A stretch of DNA of 64,000 bases. Origin: Ariolimax columbianus (lineage: Eukaryota > Mollusca > Gastropoda > Stylommatophora > Arionidae). The stretch lies in NCBI GenBank assembly GCA_036924085.1, contig JAVGWX010000007.1, forward strand, positions 104,896,428 to 104,960,427. Direction: 5' to 3'. Every line of letters begins with the position of its first letter. The stretch's first letter is position 1. Below the pieces are notes generated by a model. That model worked only from the letters and a program-made list of their open reading frames with translations, was not told where the DNA came from and made no database searches. Of the stretch, positions 33,165 through 42,457 are shown piece after piece. The translations under genes and the position numbers were made by a program.

Positions 33165-33290
33165 TGTCACACTTTGATTGGTGAGTTATTGTCTTGTCTT
33201 GTGCCACCCTTTGATTGGTCAGTTATTGTCTCGTCTGGTGCCACACTTTGATTGGTCAGTTATTGTCTCGTCTGGTGTCACACCAAGATT
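33165..33290. repeat. 38-bp related array, right block
   Basis: About three units of GGTGTCACACTTTGATTGGT followed by CAGTTATTGTCTCGTCT. It shares the TGTCACACTTTG-TTGGTC core with the 44-bp array but has a different remainder. Confidence 0.85.
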
Positions 33291-33535
33291 GTCCAGGACC
33301 AGCTCAGGACTATGCAGGATGCGTGGCTTAACGGCAAAGCTGGTGAAATCCAGCGGTACACAGACACAAATGACTCAATGGCGGTTTTACGATGCCATGA
33401 AGACGGTCAATGGTCCCAGGTCCTATCATTCATCTCCTGTCCTTAATGCTGATGGCACGACACTGATGACCCACAAAGTCGACATTCTGGAGCGATTGTC
33501 TGAGCATCTCAGTGCTATCCTAACTAGTCCATAGA
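33291..33535 (+). mobile_element. LINE-Z linker fragment
   Basis: The overlapping frames give LRTMQDAWLNGKAGEIQRYT, RFYDAMKTVNGPRSYHSSPV, LNADGTTLMTHKVDILERLS and EHLSAIL. This is the linker before the RT in the LINE-Z family (compare LREMQDSWLSKRADEIEMFA at 60210). It has one frameshift near 33375. It stops abruptly at a 29-bp array, beyond which a different LINE (type H) begins. Confidence 0.75.
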
Positions 33536-33697
33536 GAAGAGCAACATCCAGTATTGGATAATGAGAAGAGCAACATCCAGTATTGGAGAACGAGAAGAGC
33601 AACATCCAGTATTGGATAACGAGAAGAGAAGAGCAACATCCAGTATTGGATAACGAGAAGAGCAACATCCAGTATTGGATAACGAGAAGAGCAACAG
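33536..33697. repeat. 29-bp minisatellite at a LINE-Z/LINE-H junction, 5-6 copies
   Basis: Units of GAAGAGCAACATCCAGTATT followed by GGATAACGA. The last unit runs directly into LINE-H coding DNA (GAAGAGCAACAGATGAGTGC), so part of the unit comes from the junction. Confidence 0.92.
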
Positions 33698-33699
33698 AT

Positions 33700-35596
33700 G
33701 AGTGCCAGTCTGGCTATAGAAAATACACGAGTACGGACGACCAGACCGCTTATCTGACCCAGGAAATCGAAGATGCCTTTCAGAGGAAATGCAAACCATT
33801 GGCCACCTTCTTTGACTTGACTAAAGGTTTTGATAAAGTCTGGAAAAAAGGACTAATGCTAAAATTAGCGGGCTGCGGAATAAGGGGGGAAGATGCTTGA
33901 CTGGATCAAAGACTACCTCCACTAACGATGTGGGAGAGTCAGACTGGATCAAAGACTACTTCCACTCACGATGTGCGAGAGTCGAGCTGGATCAAAGACT
34001 ACTTCCACTCACGATGTGGGAGAGTCAGACTGGATCAAAGACTACTTCCACTCACGATGTGCGAGAGTCGAGCTGGATCAAAGACTACTTCCACTCACGA
34101 TGTGCGAGAGTCGAGCTGGATCAAAGACTACTTCCACTCACGATGTGCGAGAGTCGAGCTGGATCAAAGACTACTTCCACTCACGATGTGCGAGAGTCAG
34201 GCTGAAAGAACACAGGAGCAAAATGGTCAAACTGCATGAGGGGATTCCCCAGGGAGGATCACTATCCCTACCTTGTTTATCCTCTTCATTAATGATCTGC
34301 CAAAACAGTTCAGACCATACATCCACAAGGCACTCCATGCGGATGACCTGGCCATATGGACCCAGGCAGAAAACACTGGAACTGCAAAAGCAAGAATGCA
34401 GGGAGCAATTAATGCAGTAAAGAAATGGGCAGACTCATGGGGTGTCACAATAAACAATAGCAAGACCCTCTCAATAAACATCCAATGCAAGGAAAAGTCA
34501 ATGAATTAACAACAACAAAAATGCATAAAAAGAACAAGCTTCAATCATCTACCAAAAGCCCTTACAGCCAGGAACAGTGACATCATATCAAAATGTCCAA
34601 CGACGTGGGAAATGATACAAGTATATGAAAATACAGACCAACAGCCCAACTTCACGGTGGAAGCGAAAATACCAGGTATCGATAGAAAGGTGGAAGAATC
34701 AGACCATGCATTGAGAGAAAATCCTAAAGCATATTGGAGACGCCTATCCTCAACCCACGTGGCCGCACGTCTACACAGATGGATCATCAGAGGAAGCATT
34801 GAGGAAAGGAGGGGCGGGACTCGTCATATTTCTACAGGATGGAACCGTTATAGAAAAAGCAAGTGCTGCCGGGGGCCCTCAACAAATCTAAGAACAGAGC
34901 AACAGGCAATAATTGAAGCAGTCAAACTATTGGATGAAAAGGGGTTAAAGGATTACCGAAAAGTGTTTTTGTGCGACTGCATGGAAATTTTGCACGCCAC
35001 ACAAAGAGAACCACGAAATAGTATGGAAAGGGAACTGATATGCCATCTTTATATAAACTATCAGACTACAATAAAATCACCCTCTAGTGGATTCCAGCTC
35101 ACTGCGGCATACCTGGGAATGAATGGGCGGACAGGCTGGCCAGGGAGGGAAGACAAAGAGAACAATTCACCCACCCAGTGTCACTGCCAGAAGTCAAGGT
35201 AAACATCAAAAAATATATATAAACAACAGTAGATAGAGAGAACAAACAGTAAATACCCACAGGACCCAATCAATAGACTGAATTACAAACAGTATACCAC
35301 AATTTTTCGCCCCAGAACAGGTCATTGCAGACTAAATGCACACATGCATAAAATGAAAGCAGCACAGACTGCACAATGCACATGTCAGAGAGGACCCCAG
35401 ACTCCAGAACACATCCTGCAAACATGTCCACTGCACCAAGACTCCCGTGAGAAGACCTGGTCCGAGGAGAGAAACATACAAGACAAACTGTGGTGAACCA
35501 TTGAGGACCTGCGACTGACGTGTCACTTCGTGGAGGCAGCCCATCTGGTGGCATAAAACGAGCATACGAAACCGAACTCAAAGAAGAAGAAGTCTT
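33700..35596 (+). mobile_element. LINE-H copy 2, RT to RNase H, with GAA tail
   Basis: RT: SGYRKYTSTDDQTAYLTQEI (33712), FFDLTKGFDKVWKKGL (33810), then a 43-bp array at 33899-34200 encoding WIKDYFHSRCARV. Next are EGIPQGGSLS (34230), FINDLPKQF and HADDLAIW (34340), where the usual Y of YADD is H but both Asp remain. RNase H: YTDGSSEEALRKGGAGLVIF across frames at 34775-34840, then RTEQQAIIEAVKLL. The HCGIPGNEWADRLAREG block is near 35100-35150 in a shifted frame. The C-terminal C-x-C...H...C motif is at 35370-35430. The element ends in AAAGAAGAAGAAG at 35581-35594. Several frameshifts make it inactive. The 5' end is cut at the 29-bp array. Confidence 0.85.
33899..34200. repeat. 43-bp minisatellite inside LINE-H RT, 7 copies
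   Basis: Units of TGGATCAAAGACTACTTCCA followed by CTCACGATGTGCGAGAGTCG and AGC. They encode the W-I-x-x-Y-L...R-x-A-R-V stretch of the RT. The 43-bp period shifts frame at every copy. Confidence 0.94.
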
Positions 35597-35739
35597 CTTA
35601 CCAACACATTCAGGAATCAGTTACCAATTGATATCAGACGCAACCGTTGCTATGGAACTTCTAGACTAGACTTCTGATCTAGGACAAAACAAAACAATGG
35701 ATATTAAAGAATCGTTTCTGGGTTAATTTGAATCCATGC

Positions 35740-36300
35740 CAAAGATGAGACAACGCTTGAGAGAGACTTGACATCCACGCCAAAGATAAGACAACGCTTG
35801 AGAGAGACTTGACATCCACACCAAAGTTGAGACAACTCTTGAGAGAGACTTGACATCCACACCAAAGATGAGACAACGCTTGAGAGAGACTTGACATCCA
35901 CGTCAAAGATGAGACAACGCTTGAGAGAGACTTGACATCCACACCAAAGATGCGGCAACGCTTGAGAGAGACTTGACATCCACGTCAAAGATGAGACAAC
36001 GCTTGAGAGAGACTTGACATCCACACCAAAGATGCGACAACGCTTGAGAGAGACTTGACATCCACGTCAAAGATGAGACAACGCTTGAGAGAGACTTGAC
36101 ATCCACACCAAAGATGAGACAACGCTTGAGAGAGACTTGACATCCACGTCAAAGATGAGACAACGCTTGAGAGAGACTTGACATCCACGCCAAAGATGCG
36201 GCAACGCTTGAGAGAGACTTGACATCCACGTCAAAGATGAGACAACGCTTGAGAGAGACTTGACATCCACGCCAAAGATGAGACAACTCGTGAGAGAGCT
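35740..36300. repeat. 41-bp minisatellite, about 14 copies
   Basis: Units of ACATCCACGTCAAAGATGAG followed by ACAACGCTTGAGAGAGACTTG, with GTC/ACC/GCC and ATGAG/ATGCG variants. It immediately precedes hAT-like coding sequence. The 5' flank 35597-35739 is unrecognised. Confidence 0.95.
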
Positions 36301-36434
36301 TTAGTGGATAAACTTGAAAATGCCAACTTACATCTGACTGATCTCAATGCCGGCTGCTTTGATGGCTGGCCACATATCAGGCCTTTAGCAAGTGATCTGT
36401 GCAAGAAATCATCGTGCATTGTTTGTCAATTGTG

Positions 36435-36610
36435 ATAACTAAAGCTTGAACTTAGCAGGAGTGTGATAATCATAGCTTGAACTTAGCAGGAGTGTGATAA
36501 ACATAGCTTGAACTTAGCAGGAGTGTGATAATCATAGCTTGAACTTAGCAGGAGTGTGATAAACATAGCTTGAACTTAGCAGGAGTGTGATAATCATAGC
36601 TTGAACTTAG
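36435..36610. repeat. 31-bp minisatellite in hAT-like ORF, 6 copies
   Basis: Units of GCTTGAACTTAGCAGGAGTG followed by TGATAATCATA, grown from the codons for SLNLAGV. Confidence 0.94.
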
Positions 36611-36837
36611 CAGGAGTTTATTCCGCCAAGCAGGATCCAATTGTCATTACGTTCTTCGGTACAGTTGAAACCATATCTGTGGTTTTCTCCCGCTCCACAC
36701 TTCGCTGGGAAGAACTCATGAAAATTGTGCCGAAAACAGCAAAACCTGAATCTGATACCCGAGGGAGTGCGCGAGCAGAAGCTGTTAAAGGAATTGATGA
36801 AGGTTTGTGGGAACTGTTTAGTTTACTTGACGAACTT

Positions 36838-37060
36838 GCCGAAGATAGACAACAGACAGCTGATACTAGAACTTGTCGAAGATAGACAACAGACAGTTGA
36901 TACTAGAACTTGTCGAAGATAGACAACAGACAGCTGATACTAGAACTTGTCGAAGATAGACAACAGACAGCTGATACTAGAACTTGTCGAAGATAGACAA
37001 CAGACAGCTGATACTAGAACTTGTCGAAGATAGACAACAGACAGCTGATACTAGAGTTGA
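36838..37060. repeat. 37-bp minisatellite in hAT-like ORF, 6 copies
   Basis: Units of AACTTGTCGAAGATAGACAA followed by CAGACAGCTGATACTAG. It interrupts coding between LLDELAED and LLLNIFNF. The 37-bp period shifts the frame. Confidence 0.95.
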
Positions 37061-37280
37061 TACAAAACGAACTTCTACTAAACATATTCAATTTCTATTT
37101 TATTGCTTTCCTTTATTTCTGGGACACCATTCTTGGAAGAATTTACCGGACACAGAAGCAATTGCAGGATCCTAGCATGTATGTCAAGGATGTCGCTTCT
37201 AATCTAGAAGGCCTTGATAATAAACTGAAAGAAATTCGAGAAGATGTGTGTACACGTGCAGTTGAGGATGCAAAGAGCAA

Positions 37281-37550
37281 ATGTCAGTCAGGTCAGGTCA
37301 CAACGTAACCAGTGAGGTTGTTGGGGTACGCATGAAGACATCCTTACAACCCCACGCCACCCTTCTCTGTCAGTGGCCGGCGCCTGTGCCTCTTCTGGGC
37401 GGAGATTGGTCCATCTTTTATGTTGTCCTCCCACCTCTTTTTTCGGACGGCCTCTTCGTCGTCTGCCATGCACCTTTCCGTGCAGGATCGTATTTGCAAG
37501 ACCATCTGATCTCGATATGTGACCATACCAAGCGAGTTTCCTTCTTTTGA
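37281..37550 (-). mobile_element. LINE-Y 3' end
   Basis: The minus strand reads TVKRRKLAWYGHISRSDGLA, ILHGKVHGRRRRGRPKKRWE, DNIKD and DREGWRGVVRMSSCVPQ, the C-terminus of LINE-Y. The 3' UTR ends TTGTGACCTGACCTGACTG, a tail of TGACC units. It interrupts the hAT-like reading frame after AKSKCQ. Confidence 0.83.
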
Positions 37551-37642
37551 CAGTTGTCACACCTGGGGAATGGAAGTTGAAAGTTGACACACCTGGGGAA
37601 TGGAAGTTGACAGTTGACACACCTGGGGAATGGAAGTTGAAC
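37550..37642. repeat. About 31-bp array, 3 copies
   Basis: Units of TTGACACACCTGGGGAATGG followed by AAGTTGA. Abuts the truncated 5' end of the LINE-Y piece. Confidence 0.88.
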
Positions 37643-37689
37643 GAATTATAAGACGTAGAATGATGCCTGGAGAGTTGGCTCGGGATGCT

Positions 37690-38575
37690 GGTCTTACTGA
37701 GGAGGGAGGTGTGTGGTTTGGGATACTGGTCTTACTGAGGAGGGAGGTGTGTGGCTCGGGATACTGGTCTTACTGAGGAGGGAGGTGTGTGGCTCGAGAT
37801 GCTGGTCTTACTGAGGAGGGAGGTGTGTGGCTCGGGATGCTGGTCTTACTGAGGAGGGAGGTGTGTGGTTTGGGATACTGGTCTTACTGAGGAGGGAGGT
37901 GTGTGGCTCGGGATGCTGGTCTTACTGAGGAGGGAGGTGTGTGGGATGCTGGTCTTACTGAGGAGGGAGGTGTGTGGTTTGGGATACTGGTCTTACTGAG
38001 GAGGGAGGTGTGTGGTTTGGGATACTGGTCTTACTGAGGAGGGAGGTGTGTGGTTTGGGATACTGGTCTTACTGAGGAGGGAGGTGTGTGGTTTGGGATA
38101 CTGGTCTTACTGAGGAGGGAGGTGTGTGGTTTGGGATACTGGTCTTACTGAGGAGGGAGGTGTGTGGTTTGGGATACTGGTCTTACTGAGGAGGGAGGTG
38201 TGTGGTTTGGGATACTGGTCTTACTGAGGAGGGAGGTGTGTGGTTTGGGATACTGGTCTTACTGAGGAGGGAGGTGTGTGGTTTGGGATACTGGTCTTAC
38301 TGAGGAGGGAGGTGTGTGGTTTGGGATACTGGTCTTACTGAGGAGGGAGGTGTGTGGTTTGGGATACTGGTCTTACTGAGGAGGGAGGTGTGTGGTTTGG
38401 GATACTGGTCTTACTGAGGAGGGAGGTGTGTGGTTTGGGATACTGGTCTTACTGAGGAGGGAGGTGTGTGGTTTGGGATACTGGTCTTACTGAGGAGGGA
38501 GGTGTGTGGTTTGGGATACTGGTCTTACTGAGGAGGGAGGTGTGTGGTTTGGGATACTGGTCTTACTGGATAGGA
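37690..38575. repeat. 38-bp minisatellite, 23-24 copies
   Basis: Units of GAGGAGGGAGGTGTGTGGTT followed by TGGGATACTGGTCTTACT. Left copies vary (GCTCGGGATGC); the last 15 or so are identical, indicating very recent expansion. Confidence 0.97.
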
Positions 38576-38980
38576 CGAAGTTATGCGTGTAATGAAAAGT
38601 ATTAATACCAGAATTACAAGATTGAAAGATTGTTATGTAAAAGTTCTGCTCTACATTCCAAATCTTATTCGAATCGACAACCAGCTTATGGATCTTCTCA
38701 GACAAGACAGCCTTGACCTCGGAATGTGTTATGACATCGATGTTGATGGGCGGGTTGTTTACTGGGGCGAACGACTCTTGGATGTTGCTGAAATGTTGCC
38801 CTGACACACTCCAACTACTCCCTTGGAACGTCATCATTCTATCACCAGTCAAGTCCAAGATGTTTTCCGAAGATCTACGGAGCCATCTGCAAATGTTGAT
38901 TGTCCAAAGTTGGCTGTGAAAGATCATTCAACAAACGGAAGTTAGAACTCATACGTGCGAGCGTCAGTGGGACATGGTCG
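38576..38980. other. Segment between arrays, possibly degraded hAT-like coding
   Basis: Short frames on both strands (plus: MKSINTRITRLKDCYVKVLL, GMCYDIDVDGRVVYWGERLL; minus: INIDVITHSEVKAVLSEKIH). I cannot decide which, if any, was coding. The position fits the hAT-like segment before the C-terminal dimerisation box, but I see no diagnostic motif. Confidence 0.35.
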
Positions 38981-38984
38981 GTTC

Positions 38985-39124
38985 AGTGATCTAGACCTAC
39001 ATGGTATTAAGAGAGGAACACTGGAGACAACAGACTGAGTTCAGTGATCTAGACCTACATGGTATTGAGAGAGGAGCGCTGGAAACAACAGACTGAGTTC
39101 AGTGATCTAGACCTACATGGTATT
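38985..39124. repeat. 58-bp repeat in hAT-like 3' coding end, 2.5 copies
   Basis: Units of GACCTACATGGTATTGAGAG, AGGAGCGCTGGAAACAACAG and ACTGAGTTCAGTGATCTA. The last unit is cut after CCTACATGGTATT by the 8.5-kb LINE, and the other side of the cut is at 47590. Confidence 0.9.
39112..39124. repeat. Target-site duplication, left copy
   Basis: CCTACATGGTATT, directly followed by the CTTCTTCTTC complement of the LINE tail. Its partner is at 47590-47602. Confidence 0.9.
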
Positions 39125-39151
39125 CTTCTTCTTCTTCTTCCTCGTTCATCT

Positions 39152-40615
39152 TCAGACCTCAACTTCAATGACTCTAACGAAGGCAGCGGTCAACTCAAGG
39201 CTATGTACGCTTCCGTACAGCTTCTCGTGGAAGGACACTGGCTGTTGCCAAATGCTACTTCTTTTGTCGGTATACAGTGGACAAGACTGCAAAATATGTT
39301 TTGCACAAAGATCTGTAGTGCCAATCTTGAACTTGTTGTACAGATGGTATCTAAATCTATGGGGACCTGTGCGTAGCCGGAGAATTATCACCTGGTCTCG
39401 CCTGGAGAGTTGATGGTAGGCATCGTTTTCTATGTGGCCAGGGTGGTCTTTTTTCCATTTTGCACTGCACGTTGCCCTGATGAATGATTTTGTCTCATTG
39501 TATGTGATTTCTGTATCACTCTGCTGCAGCATTCCTCCCTCTCTGGTGAGTCTGTCTGCCTCCTCGTTGCTTTGAATATCGCAGTGGGCTGGTATCCACT
39601 GGACTGTGCTATTTTTTTGGAAGCACTGGGAGAGGCGTTCGAAAGAGTCTGCCAGAGCACCAAGTTCATTTTTGTGCTGGTTCTTGAGCACCATTAACAC
39701 TGCGAGAGCGTCTGTGAAAATGACTACTTGCATTTCTGCCTGCTCCTTATGGTCTATAAGGATTTCAGCTGCTTGTCTCATGGCACTCGCTTCGGCACTG
39801 AAGTTGATGCAGCGTCTCCCAGTGGCAAATGCTGCTGAGTATACTTTGCTTTGTAGTTTTATAGCGATGCCTCCTTCCCCGTTTCCAATGGCATCTTTGG
39901 CTGAGCCATTCGTATAGGCGTGCGTCCAGGCCGGTGGTGGACATTTTTGGTTGATGTAATTTGTGACTGTGTGTTTTTTTCTGTTCCTTTGTTTGTGTCT
40001 TTTTGTCTTCGGTGTTGGGGATATTGCAAATAATATCAGGGAACGGTCTTCCTTTCCAGAGGCAGCGGATGGAGCATGCTGGTTTTGGTTTTTTTCGTTT
40101 AAGAGTGCAGCATTGTTTTTAGTCTTTTCTTTTACCTGGACTGTAAAACTTTTCCTTTTTAGCCTGCCGCGTCCCAACCCATTTAGTCTGTGATGCATCG
40201 GGTGGTCCATGATTTGTTTAAAATTTTCCGCTTGCTGCAGTCTCGGCGGTCGTCCATTGGCTGTAGCCCAGTCATAGCTTCCAGGCCTTTTATTTGGGTG
40301 GACTTCAGGGCTCATGTTATGATACGGGCTGCTTGGTTCTGGGTGCGCCCTATTTGGGTGGACTTCAGGGCTCCTGTTATCATACGGGCTGCTTGGTTCT
40401 GGGTGCGCCCTATTTGGGTGGACTTCGGGGCTCCAGATCATACGGGCTGCTTGGTTCTGTGTGCGCCCTATTTTGTCAAAGTTTGATTTGGATGCCGTGG
40501 ACCAAGCTGCAATGCCGTATTCCAAAACTGGTCTCACTCTGCCTGTGTGTAATTTCTTGAGTGTGTTTCCGTCAGCACCCCAAGCAGTACCAGCAAGTTT
40601 CTTCATGATGGACAT
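39152..40615 (-). CDS. LINE-H thumb and RNase H ORF (487 codons)
   Basis: The longest transposon frame in the window. Residues 1-60 are the RT thumb (MSIMKKLAGTAWGADGNTLK, VRPVLEYGIAAWSTAS). Residues about 64-111 are a 20-residue repeat in 2.5 copies (PEVHPNRAHPEPSSPY), produced by a 60-bp in-frame array. Residues about 112-170 are connector (GRGRLKRKSF). Residues about 235-375 are RNase H: AYTNGSAKDAIGNGEGG, FSAEASAMRQAAEI, VIFTDALAVL and WIPAHCDIQSNEEADRL. The first catalytic Asp of the usual T-D-G-S is Asn, while E, the second D and the last D remain. The C-terminus has H-x-L-Y-N-K...C...H-I-L-x-x-C-P. The ORF presumably continued upstream from RT before a frame break near 40650. Confidence 0.85.
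   Translation of the reverse strand: MSIMKKLAGTAWGADGNTLKKLHTGRVRPVLEYGIAAWSTASKSNFDKIGRTQNQAARMIWSPEVHPNRAHPEPSSPYDNRSPEVHPNRAHPEPSSPYHNMSPEVHPNKRPGSYDWATANGRPPRLQQAENFKQIMDHPMHHRLNGLGRGRLKRKSFTVQVKEKTKNNAALLNEKNQNQHAPSAASGKEDRSLILFAISPTPKTKRHKQRNRKKHTVTNYINQKCPPPAWTHAYTNGSAKDAIGNGEGGIAIKLQSKVYSAAFATGRRCINFSAEASAMRQAAEILIDHKEQAEMQVVIFTDALAVLMVLKNQHKNELGALADSFERLSQCFQKNSTVQWIPAHCDIQSNEEADRLTREGGMLQQSDTEITYNETKSFIRATCSAKWKKDHPGHIENDAYHQLSRRDQVIILRLRTGPHRFRYHLYNKFKIGTTDLCAKHILQSCPLYTDKRSSIWQQPVSFHEKLYGSVHSLELTAAFVRVIEVEV
40285..40470. repeat. 60-bp in-frame array inside LINE-H ORF, about 3 copies
   Basis: Units of CCTATTTGGGTGGACTTCAG, GGCTCCTGTTATCATACGGG and CTGCTTGGTTCTGGGTGCGC. The normal sequence is NQAARMI after the thumb. 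Repetition inserts 20-residue blocks without breaking the frame. Confidence 0.92.
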
Positions 40616-40648
40616 GCGTAGCCTCGCCCTCAGCTGGGTCTTTAAAAT

Positions 40649-41622
40649 TTACGTTTTCCACGTGAGACGCCGGTCTAAGAAAACTCCTAAAAAGGTTGGA
40701 GCCTGATCTTTTCCATTTAATTGGAGTTTTACCTGGTGCCGTGTGTTTGACAGGGAGAAGATGGTATGTGTTGTTTTTTGTTCATTTATTTTTAGTAACC
40801 AGGTCTTGGACCATCTTTCGAGGGCTGCCACAGAGCCTTGCATTCATGTGCTGGCTGTAGTGATGTGTTTTTCAGTAGTCCACATGGCCAGGTCATCAGC
40901 GTAGAGAGAATAGTGGGTAGTTTTGTGGAGGTTGTTGGCGATGTCATTTATGTAAATAAGGAAGAGTGTAGGGGAGAGGACACCACCATGGGGAACACTT
41001 TGTTCCATGGTTTCCTTTTTGCTGGTATGCCCTTGGACCTGCACTCTTGCTGTTCTATTTTCTAAGTAGTTTCTGATCCACTTGTACATTTTCTCCCCAT
41101 ACTCCATATTGCAGCATTTTTCCACGCAGCCCGTCTTTCCATACTTGGTCGAAGGCTTTTTCCAGGTCTACCCATACAGCCAGAGTGTGTTTTCCTTCCT
41201 GGAAAGCGTCTTCGATTTCTTGTGCTATGTGGATTACCTGATCTTCCGTGGACCTGTGCTGCATGAAGCCTGCTTGTTGTGGTATAATGATTTGTTTTTC
41301 TTCGAGGTGCCAGCTGTCTGGTATTTATTATTTTTTCCATGAGCTTGCCTGTGCAGCTCAGGAGACTGATTGGCCTATAGCTCTTTGGGTCAAGTTTATC
41401 TTTATTTTTCTTCAGGATGGGGATCATTCGTGCTTCTTTCCACACTTGAGGTACAATGCCACGCTTCCAGCTGCAGTTCATGATCGCGAGGAGTATTTTC
41501 TTCGCAGTGCCACCCAATCTCATGAGCATGTCGTTGGTTACCCCGTCTTTTCCAGGTGACTTTCTTGGTTTGAGGGAGTCAATGGCTGCAGCAAGTTCCT
41601 TCATGGGCAGGTTGGTTGTCAT
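40649..41622 (-). pseudogene. LINE-H reverse transcriptase palm and fingers
   Basis: In order on the minus strand: LPMKELAAAIDSLKPRKSPG and KDGVTNDML (41615-41530); VPQVWKEARMIPILKKNKDK and YRPISLLSCTGKLMEKII (41450-41350); then after a break STEDQVIHIAQEIEDAFQEG and AVWVDLEKAFDQVW (41255-41150). After another one-base break: WIRNYLENRTARVQVQGHTS, GGVLSPTLFLIYINDI and YADDLAMW (41100-40880). Last is LERWSKTWLLKINEQKT and FLGVFLDRRLTWKT (40820-40650). All palm Asp residues are present (VDLEK, YADD). Three small frame breaks separate the blocks. QGG of the usual VPQGGVLSP is HGG. Confidence 0.85.
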
Positions 41623-42415
41623 ATGTTGGTCAGGTTGGTTGTCATATGTTGGTCAGGTTAGTTGTCATATGCTGGGCAGGTTGGTTGTCATATGTTGGTC
41701 AGGTTGGTTGTCATATGCTGGGCAGGTTGGTTGTCATATGTTGGGCAGGTTGGTTGTCATATGCTGGGCAGGTTGGTTGTCATATGCTGGGCAGGTTGGT
41801 TATCATGTGCTGCTCTGGGCAGGCTGGTTGTCATATGCTCCTCTGGGAAGGTTGGTTGTCATATGCTTCTCTGGGCAGGCTGGTTGTCATGTGCTGCTCT
41901 GGGCAGGCTGATTGTCATATGCTCCTCTGGGAAGGTTGGTTGTCATATGCTCCTCTGGGAAGGTTGGTTGTCATATGCTGCTCTGGGCAGGCTGATTGTC
42001 ATATGCTCCTCTGAGCAGATTGGTTGTCATATGCTCTTCTGGGCAGGTTGGTTGTCATATGTTCCTCTGGGAAGGTTGGTTGTCATATGCTCCTCTGGGC
42101 AGATTGGTTGTCATATGCTCTTCTGGGCAGGTTGGTTGTCATATGTTCCTCTGGGAAGGTTGGTTGTCATATGCTCCTCTGGGAAGGTTGGTTGTCATAT
42201 GTTCCTCTGGGAAGGTTGGTTGTCATATGTTCCTCTGGGAAGGTTGGTTGTCATATGTTCCTCTGGGAAGGTTGGTTGTCATATGTTCCTCTGGGAAGGT
42301 TGGTTGTCATATGTTCCTCTGGGAAGGTTGGTTGTCATATGTTCCTCTGGGAAGGTTGGTTGTCATATGCTCCTCTGGGAAGGTTGGTTGTCATATGCTG
42401 CTCTGTGCAGGCTAA
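41605..42415. repeat. 23/28-bp compound minisatellite between linker and RT, about 31 copies
   Basis: Right-hand copies (42000-42400) are 28 bp, GTTGGTTGTCATATGTTCCT followed by CTGGGAAG. Left-hand copies (41605-41810) are 23 bp, GTTGGTTGTCATATGCTGGGCAG. The source is the codons for MTTNLP just before the RT. The period differs from a multiple of three, so it breaks the ORF. Confidence 0.95.
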
Positions 42416-42457
42416 TGACTTTTTTTTAAAGATCTATCTCTGTAGCCATTGCCTGTT

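Larger units (their letters stand above)
30380..33165 (-). mobile_element. LINE-C copy C (CR1-like), in three pieces
   Basis: Minus strand. The 5' piece, 33165-32086, starts with the endonuclease end (DHVLIQHVEEATRGKNTLDL, FGSSDHQIIRW), then linker and RT start up to CKLIESIIKEN. The middle piece, 31789-31505, is part of the palm (INDLDIDIG, then FADYTKLY, so the catalytic FADD is FADY). The 3' piece, 31145-30380, is thumb to terminus (MEFNIDKCTVIYMGRSN, LVRPRLEYCVQVWSPYHRGD), ending with CCAGTATAAAAACTTTACG. About 230 bp of RT between the first two pieces is replaced by the 44-bp minisatellite. A 359-bp SINE-like insertion separates the last two. Inactive. Confidence 0.88.
36300..39124 (+). 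pseudogene. hAT-like transposase (ZMYM1/DUF4371 type), main part
   Basis: Reading begins near 36300 with LVDKLENANLHLTDLNAG, in the place of the RNase H-fold segment before the conserved SLNLAGV. That word is multiplied by a 31-bp array and followed at 36609-36870 by NLAGVYSAKQDPIVITFFGT, VFSRSTLRWEEL and SDTRGSARAEAVKGI (the usual W after DTR is G). After a 37-bp array comes NIFNFYFIAFLYFWDTILGR and YRTQKQLQDPSMYVKDVASN (37077-37200). A LINE-Y 3' end and more arrays follow, and the DLHGIERG box is at 39055-39124. The C-terminal helix resumes at 47603 beyond a LINE. The match to the hAT-like family is from memory of its motifs. No terminal inverted repeats were found. Confidence 0.72.
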
